Shown: piece after piece, positions 8,825 to 17,158 of the stretch | How the letters are laid out: every line of letters starts with the position of its first letter | Numbering within the stretch: the first letter of the stretch is position 1 | Made by a program: the position numbers and the translations under genes | Notes under the pieces: model-generated | The model's input: the letters and a program-made list of their open reading frames with translations, nothing else | Told to the model about the DNA's origin: nothing | The model's database searches: none | DNA from: JBKBKC01 sp046294265 | GTDB lineage: Bacteria > Pseudomonadota > Alphaproteobacteria > Rhodobacterales > Rhodobacteraceae | Direction: 5' to 3' | Assembly (NCBI GenBank): GCA_046294265.1 | Contig: JBKBKC010000012.1 | Span: forward strand, 77,310-141,309 | Length of the DNA: 64,000 nt

Positions 8825-9109
8825 CTAGTCCCTGCGGTGCCCCTGACCGGGCGCCGTTTCTGTCTGCGCCGCATGCTTTGCCCCTGACAGGTCAGCCGCG
8901 TCCGGGTCGGGTTGCCCGACCCCCAGAAACACAAACCGGAACGGAACCATCCACAGGAAGCCCAGCACGACATAGACCAGGAATTCCACCCAGAGCGGCG
9001 GACGGTCCAGCCAGTTCACCAGACTGACCGCCGCCACGATATACAGCGGCAGACCGACCAGCAGAACCACCAGCGACCAGCGCTTGCGCGCGCGATAGGA
9101 TAGCGCCAT
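8825..9109 (-). CDS. DUF2842 domain membrane protein
   Basis: A 94-residue protein with two membrane helices (about residues 12-32 and 41-61). The basic start MALSYRARKRW and the loop NWLDRPPLWVEF leading into VYVVLGFLWMVPFRFVFLGVG are the DUF2842 pattern. An upstream Met at 9172 would overlap purA and adds disordered residues, while the Met at 9109 has GACGGGG in front. The last 30 residues are polar and disordered. Function unknown. It lies immediately downstream of purA on the same strand and may be its operon partner. Confidence 0.8.
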   Translation of the reverse strand: MALSYRARKRWSLVVLLVGLPLYIVAAVSLVNWLDRPPLWVEFLVYVVLGFLWMVPFRFVFLGVGQPDPDAADLSGAKHAAQTETAPGQGHRRD

Positions 9110-9161
9110 GCGCCCCGTCTCCCCATTTCCCGCCGCCCCCGGCGCCGCCCGGGCGTCCGGG

Positions 9162-10454
9162 TCAGTCGGCAAAGGGATCGGTCACCAGGATCGTGTCATC
9201 CCGCTCCGGCGAGGTTGAAAGTAGCGCCACGGGGCACTGGATCAACTCCTCGATCCGGCGCACGTATTTCACCGCAGCCCCCGGCAGGTCGGCCCAGGAC
9301 CGCGCCCCGGCGGTGGACTGGCTCCACCCCTCCAGCTCTTCATACACAGGGGTCACGCGGGCCTGCAGGTTCGCCGCCGTCGGCAGGTAATCCAGCCGCT
9401 CACCGTCCAGCATGTAGCCGGTGCAGATGCGCAGAACGTCGAACCCGTCCAGCACGTCCAGTTTCGTCAGCGCGATGCCCGACACGCCGCTGGTGGCGCA
9501 GGTCTGGCGCACCAGCACCGCATCGAACCAGCCGCAGCGCCGCTTGCGGCCCGTGACGGTGCCGAACTCATGCCCCCGCTCGCCCAGCCGGTCGCCATCG
9601 GCGTCGAACAGCTCGGTCGGAAACGGCCCCTCGCCCACGCGGGTGGTATAGGCCTTCACGATCCCCAGCACGAAATCCACCGCCGTGGGCCCAAGGCCGG
9701 TGCCTGTGGCGGCCATGCCCGCCAGCGTATTGGAACTGGTGACATAGGGATAGGTGCCGAAATCCACGTCCAGCAGCGACCCCTGCGCCCCTTCGAAGAG
9801 GATGCGCTTGCCCGCCCGCCGCGCCTCGTGCAGCACCTTCCACACGGGTTTCGCAAAGGGCAGCACCCGGGGCGCCACCTCCATCAGCGCGGCCTTCAGA
9901 CCCGCCGCGTCCACCGGACCGAGGCCCAGCCCAGCCCGCAGCGCGTTGTGATGCGTGAGCAGGCGACCGATCCGCAACTCCAGCGTCGCCTCGTCGGCAA
10001 GGTCGGCCACCCGCACCGCGCGCCGCCCCACCTTGTCCTCGTAGGCGGGGCCGATCCCGCGCCCGGTTGTGCCGATCTTGGCCAGCGCGCTCTGCCCCTC
10101 GCGCGCCCGGTCCAGCTCGCCATGGATGGGCAGGATCAGCGGCGTGTTCTCGGCGATCATCAGCGTCTCGGGCGTAGCGACCACGCCCTGCGCCGCCAGC
10201 CGCTCGATCTCGGCCAGGAATGCCCAAGGGTCCAGCACCACGCCATTGCCGATCACGCTCAGCTTGCCGCCGCGCACGATCCCGCTCGGCAAGAGCGACA
10301 GCTTGTAGACCACCCCGTCGATCACCAGCGTATGGCCCGCATTGTGCCCGCCCTGGAACCGCGCCACGATGTCGGCCCGCTCGGACAGCCAATCGACGAT
10401 CTTGCCCTTCCCCTCGTCACCCCACTGCGCGCCCACGACAACGACATTGGCCAT
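9162..10454 (-). CDS. purA: Adenylosuccinate synthetase
   Basis: Joins IMP and aspartate with GTP to make adenylosuccinate, the first committed step to AMP. The 430 residues are full length. Catalytic landmarks are the GTP loop with D13 (QWGDEGKGKIVD), H41 in GGHNAGHT, the IMP-contacting TTGRGIGPAYEDK segment, and GTVTGRKRRCGWFDAV near the C-terminal half. It ends with LLSTSPERDDTILVTDPF, the usual nucleotide-base segment. The start ATG follows GGAAGGATCAGCC on the minus strand, a good ribosome site. The DUF2842 gene lies directly downstream. Confidence 0.98.
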   Translation of the reverse strand: MANVVVVGAQWGDEGKGKIVDWLSERADIVARFQGGHNAGHTLVIDGVVYKLSLLPSGIVRGGKLSVIGNGVVLDPWAFLAEIERLAAQGVVATPETLMIAENTPLILPIHGELDRAREGQSALAKIGTTGRGIGPAYEDKVGRRAVRVADLADEATLELRIGRLLTHHNALRAGLGLGPVDAAGLKAALMEVAPRVLPFAKPVWKVLHEARRAGKRILFEGAQGSLLDVDFGTYPYVTSSNTLAGMAATGTGLGPTAVDFVLGIVKAYTTRVGEGPFPTELFDADGDRLGERGHEFGTVTGRKRRCGWFDAVLVRQTCATSGVSGIALTKLDVLDGFDVLRICTGYMLDGERLDYLPTAANLQARVTPVYEELEGWSQSTAGARSWADLPGAAVKYVRRIEELIQCPVALLSTSPERDDTILVTDPFAD

Positions 10455-10611
10455 GGCTGATCCTTCCGCTCGACAAACCCCGCCTCGTATAGCGGGGTCG
10501 GGCTGGTGACGGAACAGGCAATCACCGCCCCGGCCGCAATCCCCATCGCCACTTGCCCCGCCCCGCGGTTGCCCCTATCTAGATGCCAGCCAAAGGGAAC
10601 CCGCGCGCGCC

Positions 10612-10977
10612 ATGGAAAACGTCGTCCTCATCGTCCACCTGATCCTCGCGCTCTGCCTGATCGGCGTGGTCCTGCTGCAACGCTCCGAAGGCGGCGGCCT
10701 GGGGATCGGCGGCGGTGGTGGCGGGGCGATGGCCGGGCGCACGCCCACGACCGCGCTTGCGAAACTGACCTGGGCCTTTGCGATCGCCTTCATCATCACC
10801 TCGCTGACGCTGACGATCTTTGCCGCCCAGAACGCAACGGGCACCTCGGTGGTGGACCAGTTCGGCGGCACCGCCCCGGTGCGCGCGCCCGCCACCCCGG
10901 TGGCCCCGCTGGGCACGGACCTTCTGCCCCCTGCACCCGCGAACGCGCCCCTGACGCCGCCCCGCGCGGATAACTGA
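10612..10977 (+). CDS. secG: Protein translocase subunit SecG
   Basis: A 121-residue small subunit of the SecYEG channel in the inner membrane. It has two membrane helices (residues 2-22, MENVVLIVHLILALCLIGVVLLQRSEGGG, and about 46-70). Between them is the glycine-rich loop GGLGIGGGGGGAMAGR typical of SecG. The C-terminal 45 residues are Ala/Pro-rich, as in alphaproteobacterial SecG. It is divergent from purA and upstream of pyrG, an arrangement common in the group. A gap of about 150 bases separates it from pyrG. Confidence 0.96.
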   Translation: MENVVLIVHLILALCLIGVVLLQRSEGGGLGIGGGGGGAMAGRTPTTALAKLTWAFAIAFIITSLTLTIFAAQNATGTSVVDQFGGTAPVRAPATPVAPLGTDLLPPAPANAPLTPPRADN

Positions 10978-11128
10978 TCCGCCACAATCGCTTGCGGCGC
11001 TGCGGGAATCGCCGACTGCATGTTGCGGTCGGGTTGCGCGGTAGGGCGTTCTGCACTATGCGTCACCTCCCGTGATGACGCGCATCGCACGCCCCCGAAT
11101 CGGGTGGCGGAATTCACGGGGGGACCCC

Positions 11129-12772
11129 ATGGCCAGATATGTCTTCATCACCGGCGGGGTGGTGTCCTCGCTGGGCAAGGGCCTTGCCTCCGCCGCCCTC
11201 GGCGCCCTCCTGCAGGCGCGCGGCTTTTCCGTCCGCCTGCGCAAGCTCGACCCCTACCTGAACGTTGATCCCGGCACGATGTCGCCCTTTGAACATGGCG
11301 AGGTGTTCGTCACCGATGACGGTGCGGAAACCGACCTCGACCTTGGCCATTACGAACGCTTCACCGGCGTCCACGCCCGGCGCACCGACAGCATCTCCTC
11401 CGGCCGCATCTACTCCAACGTGCTGGAGAAGGAGCGGCGCGGGGACTATCTGGGGAAAACCATCCAGGTGATCCCCCACGTCACCAACGAGATCAAGGAT
11501 TTCATCAAGATCGGCGATGACGAGACGGATTTCATGCTGTGCGAGATCGGCGGCACCGTGGGCGACATCGAGGGCCTGCCGTTCTTCGAGGCGATCCGCC
11601 AGTTCGCCCAGGATCGCGCGCGCGGGCAATGCATCTTCATGCACCTCACGCTCTTGCCCTACCTCGCGGCCAGCGGTGAGCTGAAAACCAAACCCACCCA
11701 GCACTCGGTCAAGGAACTGCGCTCCATCGGCCTGCAACCCGATGTGTTGGTCTGCCGCTCCGAACACCCGATCCCGGACAAGGAGCGCGACAAGATCGCG
11801 CTGTTCTGCAACGTCCGCCCCGAGGCCGTGATCCCCGCCTATGACCTGAAGTCGATCTATGAGGCCCCCATGGCCTATCACCGCGCAGGGCTGGACCAGG
11901 CCGTGCTCGACGCCTTCGGGATCAGCCCCGCCCCGCGCCCCAACCTCGCGCGGTGGGAGGATGTGATGGACCGCCTGACCCATGCCGAAGGCGAGGTGCG
12001 CGTGGCCATCGTGGGCAAATACACCCAGCTTGAGGATGCCTACAAATCCATCGCCGAGGCGCTGACCCACGGCGGCATGGCGAACCGGACAAGGGTGCGC
12101 GCCGAATGGATCGACGCCGAAATCTTTGAACGCGAAGACCCCGCGCCGTATCTGGAAGGGTTTCACGCCATCCTCGTGCCCGGCGGCTTTGGCGAGCGCG
12201 GGACGGAAGGCAAGATCAAGGCCGCGCAGTTCGCGCGCGAAAAGCGCATCCCCTATCTCGGCATCTGCCTTGGCATGCAGATGGCGGTGATCGAGGCCGC
12301 GCGCAACATGGCCGGCGTGGCCGACGCCGGGTCCGAGGAGTTCGACCACGAGGCGGGGGCGCGTCGCTTTACCCCCGTGGTCTATCACCTCAAGGAATGG
12401 GTGCAGGGCAACCACCGGGTGGAGCGCAAGGTCGGCGACGACAAGGGCGGCACGATGCGGCTGGGGGCCTATACCGCCAACCTCGCGGCGGGATCGAAGG
12501 TCGCGCAGGTTTACGGCGGCACGGTGATCGAGGAACGCCACCGCCACCGCTATGAGGTGGACATCCGCTATCGCGACCGGCTGGAGGCTTGCGGGCTCAT
12601 GTTCTCCGGCATGTCCCCCGATGGCCGCCTGCCGGAAATCGTCGAGGTGCAGGATCACCCCTGGTTCATCGGCGTGCAGTTCCACCCCGAGCTGAAATCC
12701 AAACCCTTCGCCCCGCATCCCCTGTTCGCCGATTTCATCCGCGCGGCGGTCGAGGGGGCGCGGCTGGTGTAA
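11129..12772 (+). CDS. pyrG: CTP synthase
   Basis: Makes CTP from UTP using ATP and glutamine-derived ammonia. The 547 residues comprise an N-terminal amidoligase domain (MARYVFITGGVVSSLGKGLASA, with the P-loop-like GGVVSSLGKG) and a C-terminal class I glutamine amidotransferase domain. That domain has nucleophile C380 in PYLGICLGMQ and the His-Glu pair in VQFHPELKSKP. The ATG at 11129 follows ACGGGGGGACCCC. The longer frame from 11072 adds 19 non-conserved residues and is not used. Confidence 0.98.
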   Translation: MARYVFITGGVVSSLGKGLASAALGALLQARGFSVRLRKLDPYLNVDPGTMSPFEHGEVFVTDDGAETDLDLGHYERFTGVHARRTDSISSGRIYSNVLEKERRGDYLGKTIQVIPHVTNEIKDFIKIGDDETDFMLCEIGGTVGDIEGLPFFEAIRQFAQDRARGQCIFMHLTLLPYLAASGELKTKPTQHSVKELRSIGLQPDVLVCRSEHPIPDKERDKIALFCNVRPEAVIPAYDLKSIYEAPMAYHRAGLDQAVLDAFGISPAPRPNLARWEDVMDRLTHAEGEVRVAIVGKYTQLEDAYKSIAEALTHGGMANRTRVRAEWIDAEIFEREDPAPYLEGFHAILVPGGFGERGTEGKIKAAQFAREKRIPYLGICLGMQMAVIEAARNMAGVADAGSEEFDHEAGARRFTPVVYHLKEWVQGNHRVERKVGDDKGGTMRLGAYTANLAAGSKVAQVYGGTVIEERHRHRYEVDIRYRDRLEACGLMFSGMSPDGRLPEIVEVQDHPWFIGVQFHPELKSKPFAPHPLFADFIRAAVEGARLV

Positions 12773-12871
12773 CCCGGGATAATCCTGCAAGGCCAGACAC
12801 CGGGACCATGCTGCGGGACCATGCTGCATGGCCCGACCCGTGGCCGCGCCTCCAACAGCGCAAGCAGACGG

Positions 12872-14581
12872 TCAGGCGGGCGTCCGCCCCGCGCGATAGG
12901 CCTCCAGCGCCGCCTCCACCCCGGTCGAAAAGGTCACCTCCGGCGGCCGCACCCCATGGGTCAACAGCGCCCGCCGGATCTCGGGCGAGGCGCCGACGAC
13001 GAACAGCCGCACGCCGCGTTTCCTGGCCTTCACCGCCAGCCCCTCGACCACATTGGCCCCGGTCGAATCCAGAAACGGCACCGCCGCGAAATCCAGCACC
13101 AGCGCCCGGTGCGTGTCCGAGATCCGGTCCAGCACCGACCCGATGGAGGCCGCCGCGCCAAAGAAAAACGCCCCCCGGATGTGATAGATCACCACCTCGG
13201 GGTTGGCCGCGCGCGCCTCGTCGTAAACCCGGCCCTCATCCACCCGGTCGCCCACCACAAACGGCACCTCCGTCTCCACCTCCGCCGCCTTGCTCATCCG
13301 CGCGATGAACAGCACCGCCCCCAAAAGGAACCCCACCACGATGGCCTCGGTCAGGTCGCGGAAGATGGTCAGGAAGAACGTCGCCCCCAGCACCGTCGCA
13401 TCGCCCCAGCCCGACCGGATCAGCACCCGGATCGCGGGCTTTTCGATCATGTTCCAGGCGACCACCGCCAGAACCCCCGCCAGCGCCGCCAGCGGGATGA
13501 ATGACAAGAGGGGTGCCGCGAGCAACATGAAGGCCAGCAAGAACACCGCATGCAGCATCCCCGCCACCGGCCCATGCGCCCCCGCCCGCACGTTGGTCGC
13601 GGTGCGCGCGATGGTGCCCGTCACGCAGAACCCCCCCATCACCGCGGCCCCGATATTGGCCACACCCTGCGCCACCAGTTCGCAGTTCGACCGGTGCCGC
13701 CGCCCCGTCATCCCGTCCGCCACCACCGCCGACAACAGCGACTCGATCGATCCCAGCAGCGTGAAGCTGATCGCCGCGGGCAGCACCGCCATCACCTTGG
13801 CCCAGCTGATCTCGGGCAGCGTGGGCACCGGCAGGGTGGACGGAATGCCGCCAAACCGCGTGCCGATCGTCTCCACCGGCAGCCCCAGCGCCCAGACCGC
13901 CGCCGCCCCGCCCGCCACCGCAATCAGCATCCCCGGCCAATGCGGCCGAACCTGCCGCAGCCCCACGATCACCGCCACCGTCGCCCCCGCCAGCGCCACC
14001 GCCGCCGGCGTCATCGTGGGCATCGCAGCCCAGAGCGCGGGCAGCTTTTCCAACAGCGGCCCGGGTTCGGCCGCCAGCGTCAGCCCCAGCAATTCCTTGA
14101 TCTGGCTGGCGAAAATGATGACGGCGATCCCGGCCGTGAACCCCACCGTCACCGGAAACGGGATGAACTTGATATAGGTGCCCAGGCGCAAGGCCCCCAC
14201 CGCCATCAGCATCAGCCCCGACAGGAAGGTGGCCAGCACCAGCCCGTCCATCCCGTGCATCGCCACGGTCGAGGCGACGAGCACGATGAACGCCCCCGCC
14301 GGCCCGCCGATCTGAAACCGCGATCCGCCCAGCATCGACACCAGAAACCCGCCCACAATGGCGGTGATCAGGCCCTGCGCGGGGCTCGCCCCCGAGGCAA
14401 TCGCAATCGCCATCGACAGGGGCAGCGCGACGATGGCCACCGTCAGCCCCGCAATCGCATCGGCCCGGAACTGCGCCGCGCCATAGCCCTCGCGCAGCAC
14501 CGTCACAAGCTTGGGCGTGAACAGGTCCACCGTCGCCGCGTCGTCATGCTCGCCCCGCCGGGCGCCCCCGCGCGATGTCAT
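12872..14581 (-). CDS. SulP family inorganic anion transporter with STAS domain
   Basis: A 569-residue inner-membrane protein. Residues about 20-440 hold the multi-helix SulP core (LTVAIVALPLSMAIAIASGASPAQGLITAIVGGFL and GGPAGAFIVLV are typical). The last 120 residues form a STAS domain with the phospho-acceptor-like loop LDFAAVPFLDSTGANVVEGL. Family members carry sulfate, bicarbonate, chloride or dicarboxylates; the ion here is not predictable. The Met at 14581 overlaps the stop of the upstream HTH gene (ATGA), so the two are translationally coupled. That coupling suggests the regulator controls the transporter. Confidence 0.92.
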   Translation of the reverse strand: MTSRGGARRGEHDDAATVDLFTPKLVTVLREGYGAAQFRADAIAGLTVAIVALPLSMAIAIASGASPAQGLITAIVGGFLVSMLGGSRFQIGGPAGAFIVLVASTVAMHGMDGLVLATFLSGLMLMAVGALRLGTYIKFIPFPVTVGFTAGIAVIIFASQIKELLGLTLAAEPGPLLEKLPALWAAMPTMTPAAVALAGATVAVIVGLRQVRPHWPGMLIAVAGGAAAVWALGLPVETIGTRFGGIPSTLPVPTLPEISWAKVMAVLPAAISFTLLGSIESLLSAVVADGMTGRRHRSNCELVAQGVANIGAAVMGGFCVTGTIARTATNVRAGAHGPVAGMLHAVFLLAFMLLAAPLLSFIPLAALAGVLAVVAWNMIEKPAIRVLIRSGWGDATVLGATFFLTIFRDLTEAIVVGFLLGAVLFIARMSKAAEVETEVPFVVGDRVDEGRVYDEARAANPEVVIYHIRGAFFFGAAASIGSVLDRISDTHRALVLDFAAVPFLDSTGANVVEGLAVKARKRGVRLFVVGASPEIRRALLTHGVRPPEVTFSTGVEAALEAYRAGRTPA

Positions 14582-14883
14582 GCCTTTCCCTCCGACCCTG
14601 CGCGACCAAGCATATCCGCCACCACCTCGCCCCCCGGCGCCGCGCGCAGCCTCACCCCGCGCCCGCCCCCCTCGGAGGGCGCCCCCTCCGCGATCAGGTC
14701 CACCCCCATCGCCTCCAGCGCCGCAATCACCTTGACCAGACTGTCCACCACACCCCGCACCTGCCCGCCGCTTGCCTCCATCCGCTGGATCGTAGGCAAG
14801 GACAGGCCCGCCCGCGCGGCCAGTTGCCGCTGGTCGATCCCGATCAGGGCGCGCGCGGCGCGCAACTGGGCAGAGGTGATCAT
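14578..14883 (-). CDS. Small XRE-type helix-turn-helix regulator
   Basis: A 101-residue protein whose first 60 residues form an XRE/Cro HTH: MITSAQLRAARALIGIDQRQLAARAGLSLPTIQRMEASGG, with the recognition helix around residues 27-36. The remainder is a short helical tail (VVDSLVKVIAALEAMGVDLI), as in many single-domain proteobacterial regulators of this type. A Met at 14937 would add 18 residues; the Met at 14883 fits the domain start better, though its ribosome site is weak. It is coupled by ATGA to the SulP gene. The AT-rich stretch GATATCCTATACATCA at about 14951-14966 upstream is a plausible promoter or operator, unproven. Confidence 0.8.
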   Translation of the reverse strand: MITSAQLRAARALIGIDQRQLAARAGLSLPTIQRMEASGGQVRGVVDSLVKVIAALEAMGVDLIAEGAPSEGGGRGVRLRAAPGGEVVADMLGRAGSEGKA

Positions 14884-15071
14884 GCGCAAGGCACCCTTGG
14901 GCTGGGCCTGCGCGGCGCAGGCGAGGCGAATGCCCATGAACGGGCAATTCTGATATCCTATACATCACATGGCATGTTCCAGATGGCAACCCCCTTCCGT
15001 CCCCGCAACGGCCTGTTTGACACCGAGCCGCCGCCCCCCCACTCTGGCCCCCGCAACAACCGGGGGCGCGA

Positions 15072-16655
15072 ATGGACGACTGGTGGCGAGGTGCGGTGAC
15101 CTATCAGGTCTATCCCCGGTCATTCATGGACAGCAACGGCGACGGGGTGGGCGACCTGCCGGGGCTGACCGCGCGCCTCGGCCATATCGCGGACCTCGGG
15201 GCCGATGCCGTCTGGCTCTCGCCCGTGTTCGCCTCGCCCATGGCCGACATGGGATATGACGTGTCCGACTACCACGCCATCGACCCGGTGTTCGGCACGC
15301 TGGCCGATTTCGACGCCATGGTGACCCGCGCCCATGCGCTCGGCCTCAAGGTCATCATCGACCAGGTGCTGTCCCATTCCTCCGACCAGCACCCGTTTTT
15401 CGCGCAAAGCCGCATGAGCCGAAACAACCCCAAATCCGACTGGTATGTCTGGGCCGACCCCCGCCATGATGGCAGCCCGCCCACCAACTGGCTTTCGGTC
15501 TTTGGCGGCAGCGCCTGGACCTGGGATGCCCGCCGCCGCCAGTATTACCTGCACAACTTCCTGTCCTGCCAGCCGGATTTCAACTTTCACAACCCCGATG
15601 TTCAGGACTGGCATCTGGACAACATGCGCTTCTGGCTGGACCGGGGCGTGGACGGCTTTCGCCTCGATACCGTCAACTACTATTTCCACGACCCCCGCTT
15701 GCGCGACAACCCCGCCGACCCGCGCGACAAGCCCGAACCCGACTCCAACCCCTACGAAATGCAATACCACCTGTTCGACAAGAACCGCCCCGAAAACCTG
15801 GCCTGGCTGGCCCGCATCCGCGCCCTGACCGACAGCTACGACGCCCGCACCACGGTCGGCGAAGTGGGCGAAAGCCACCATGCCGTGCAGATCATGGGCG
15901 ACTACACCGCGCCGGGCCTTTTGCACCAATGCTATTCGTTCGAACTCATGGGCCGCGACTATTCCGCTGCGGCCTTCCGCAGCCGGATCGAGGGGTTCCT
16001 GCGCGGCGCGCCCCAGGGTTGGCCGATGTGGGCCTTTTCCAACCACGACGTGCCGCGCCATGTCACCCGCTGGGCCACGCATGGGATCACCCCGCAGGCA
16101 CTTGCCAAACAGGCGGCGGCGCTCCTCCTGTCCCTGCCCGGCTCGATCTGCCTCTGGCAGGGCGAGGAGCTTGGCCAGACCGACACCGAACTTGCGCTGG
16201 ATGAACTGACCGACCCCCAGGGCATCGCCTTCTGGCCCGCCCCCGTGGGGCGCGACAATACCCGCACACCGATGGTCTGGGATGCCTCGCCCCATGGCGG
16301 CTTTACGACCGGAACGCCGTGGCTGCCGGTCAAGGCCCCCCAACTGGCCCGCCATGTTGCGGGCCAGCAGGATGATCCCGGCTCGGTCCTGTCCTACTAC
16401 CGCGCGATGCTGGCCTTTCGCCGCGCCACACCCGCGCTGCGGCGGGGGCCCACCACCTTCCACGACCTGCCCGAGCCGGTGCTGGCCTTCACGCGGGGCG
16501 ACCTGCTTTGCGTGTTCAACCTCTCGCCCAACCCGCAAAGCCTCACCGTCACCGCCCCGCCCCAAGGCCCCTCACAGGCCGCCACCCACCAGGGCACCAC
16601 CCTGCACCTTGGCCCAAATGGCCTGGCCTTCCTGCCCGGCGGGGCGTTGCGTTAA
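15072..16655 (+). CDS. Alpha-glucosidase / GH13 family glycoside hydrolase
   Basis: A 527-residue GH13 enzyme of the oligo-1,6-glucosidase/alpha-glucosidase group. It starts MDDWWRGAVTYQVYPRSFMDSNGDGVGDLPG, the usual calcium-binding N-terminus. The catalytic triad is readable: nucleophile D199 (DGFRLDTVN), acid E264 (TTVGEVGE) and D326 (FSNHDVPRH). There is no signal peptide, so it acts in the cytosol on imported maltose-, sucrose- or isomaltose-type sugars. Relatives in the group sit with alpha-glucoside ABC transporters, but no transporter genes are adjacent here. It is divergent from the HTH-SulP pair. A 54-base repeat lies between its stop and cueR. Confidence 0.93.
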   Translation: MDDWWRGAVTYQVYPRSFMDSNGDGVGDLPGLTARLGHIADLGADAVWLSPVFASPMADMGYDVSDYHAIDPVFGTLADFDAMVTRAHALGLKVIIDQVLSHSSDQHPFFAQSRMSRNNPKSDWYVWADPRHDGSPPTNWLSVFGGSAWTWDARRRQYYLHNFLSCQPDFNFHNPDVQDWHLDNMRFWLDRGVDGFRLDTVNYYFHDPRLRDNPADPRDKPEPDSNPYEMQYHLFDKNRPENLAWLARIRALTDSYDARTTVGEVGESHHAVQIMGDYTAPGLLHQCYSFELMGRDYSAAAFRSRIEGFLRGAPQGWPMWAFSNHDVPRHVTRWATHGITPQALAKQAAALLLSLPGSICLWQGEELGQTDTELALDELTDPQGIAFWPAPVGRDNTRTPMVWDASPHGGFTTGTPWLPVKAPQLARHVAGQQDDPGSVLSYYRAMLAFRRATPALRRGPTTFHDLPEPVLAFTRGDLLCVFNLSPNPQSLTVTAPPQGPSQAATHQGTTLHLGPNGLAFLPGGALR

Positions 16656-16676
16656 CCAGGCCCCCACCGCACCCCG

Positions 16677-16730
16677 TGTCGGGACGCAAAACCGACGCAA
16701 AACCGACGCCCGCGGGACGGATGCCAGACG
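16677..16730 (-). repeat. 54-base intergenic repeat, copy 1
   Basis: Begins TGTCGGGACGCAAAACCGAC on the plus strand and ends ACGGATGCCAGACG. It matches 56401-56454 at 51 of 54 positions. On the minus strand it starts 18 bases beyond the stop of cueR. It contains two direct GCAAAACCGAC units and no obvious hairpin. Confidence 0.9.
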
Positions 16731-16747
16731 CAAAAAATCCAGCCGGA

Positions 16748-17158
16748 TCAGCCGTTAACACCCGGTTCGTGCGGGTGTATCGCCAGATCGTCCAGGATCG
16801 GGCAATCGGGCCGCGCATCGCCGTGACAGGACGCCACCAGATGCCGCAGCGTGCCCCGCAGCGACTCCAGCGCCGCGATCTTGCCCTCGATCTCGTCCAG
16901 ATGCCGCCCGGCAATCGCCTTCACATCCGCACTCGCCCGCCCCTTGTCCTCATACAAGGACAACAGCACCCGGCAGTCCTCCAGCGCGAACCCCAAGGCG
17001 CGGGCCCGCGCCAGAAACGCCAGCTTCATCACGTCGCTGTCGCGGAACGCGCGGTATCCGTTGGCCTCGCGCAGCGGGCGGATCAGGCCCACCTCCTCAT
17101 AATAGCGGATGGTCTTGGGCGGCAGGCCCGACCGGTGCGCGGCGTCCTTGATGTTCAT
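16748..17158 (-). CDS. cueR: Cu(I)-responsive MerR-family regulator
   Basis: A 136-residue copper sensor of the MerR family. The N-terminal winged HTH is MNIKDAAHRSGLPPKTIRYYEEVGLIRPLR...GYRAF, followed by a dimerisation helix. The metal loop C111-HGDARPD-C119 has the two Cys eight residues apart, as in monovalent-metal sensors of the CueR group. The start at 17158 follows GGGAGG, overlaps the copA stop by ATGA, and discards a 20-residue upstream extension. It should bind the promoter at 19614-19644 and distort its 19-base spacer on copper binding. It is autoregulated as part of a copA-cueR operon by inference. Confidence 0.93.
   Translation of the reverse strand: MNIKDAAHRSGLPPKTIRYYEEVGLIRPLREANGYRAFRDSDVMKLAFLARARALGFALEDCRVLLSLYEDKGRASADVKAIAGRHLDEIEGKIAALESLRGTLRHLVASCHGDARPDCPILDDLAIHPHEPGVNG

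Noticed and set aside
9570..10460. Long plus-strand frame opposite purA
   Set aside because: Antisense shadow of a clear full-length purA; no family pattern.
11072..11128. Upstream ATG extension of pyrG
   Set aside because: The 19 extra residues are not part of the conserved CTP synthase N-terminus, while the ATG at 11129 has a good ribosome site.
13550..14953. 467-residue plus-strand frame opposite the SulP transporter
   Set aside because: Arg/His/Pro-rich shadow of a well-supported membrane protein gene.
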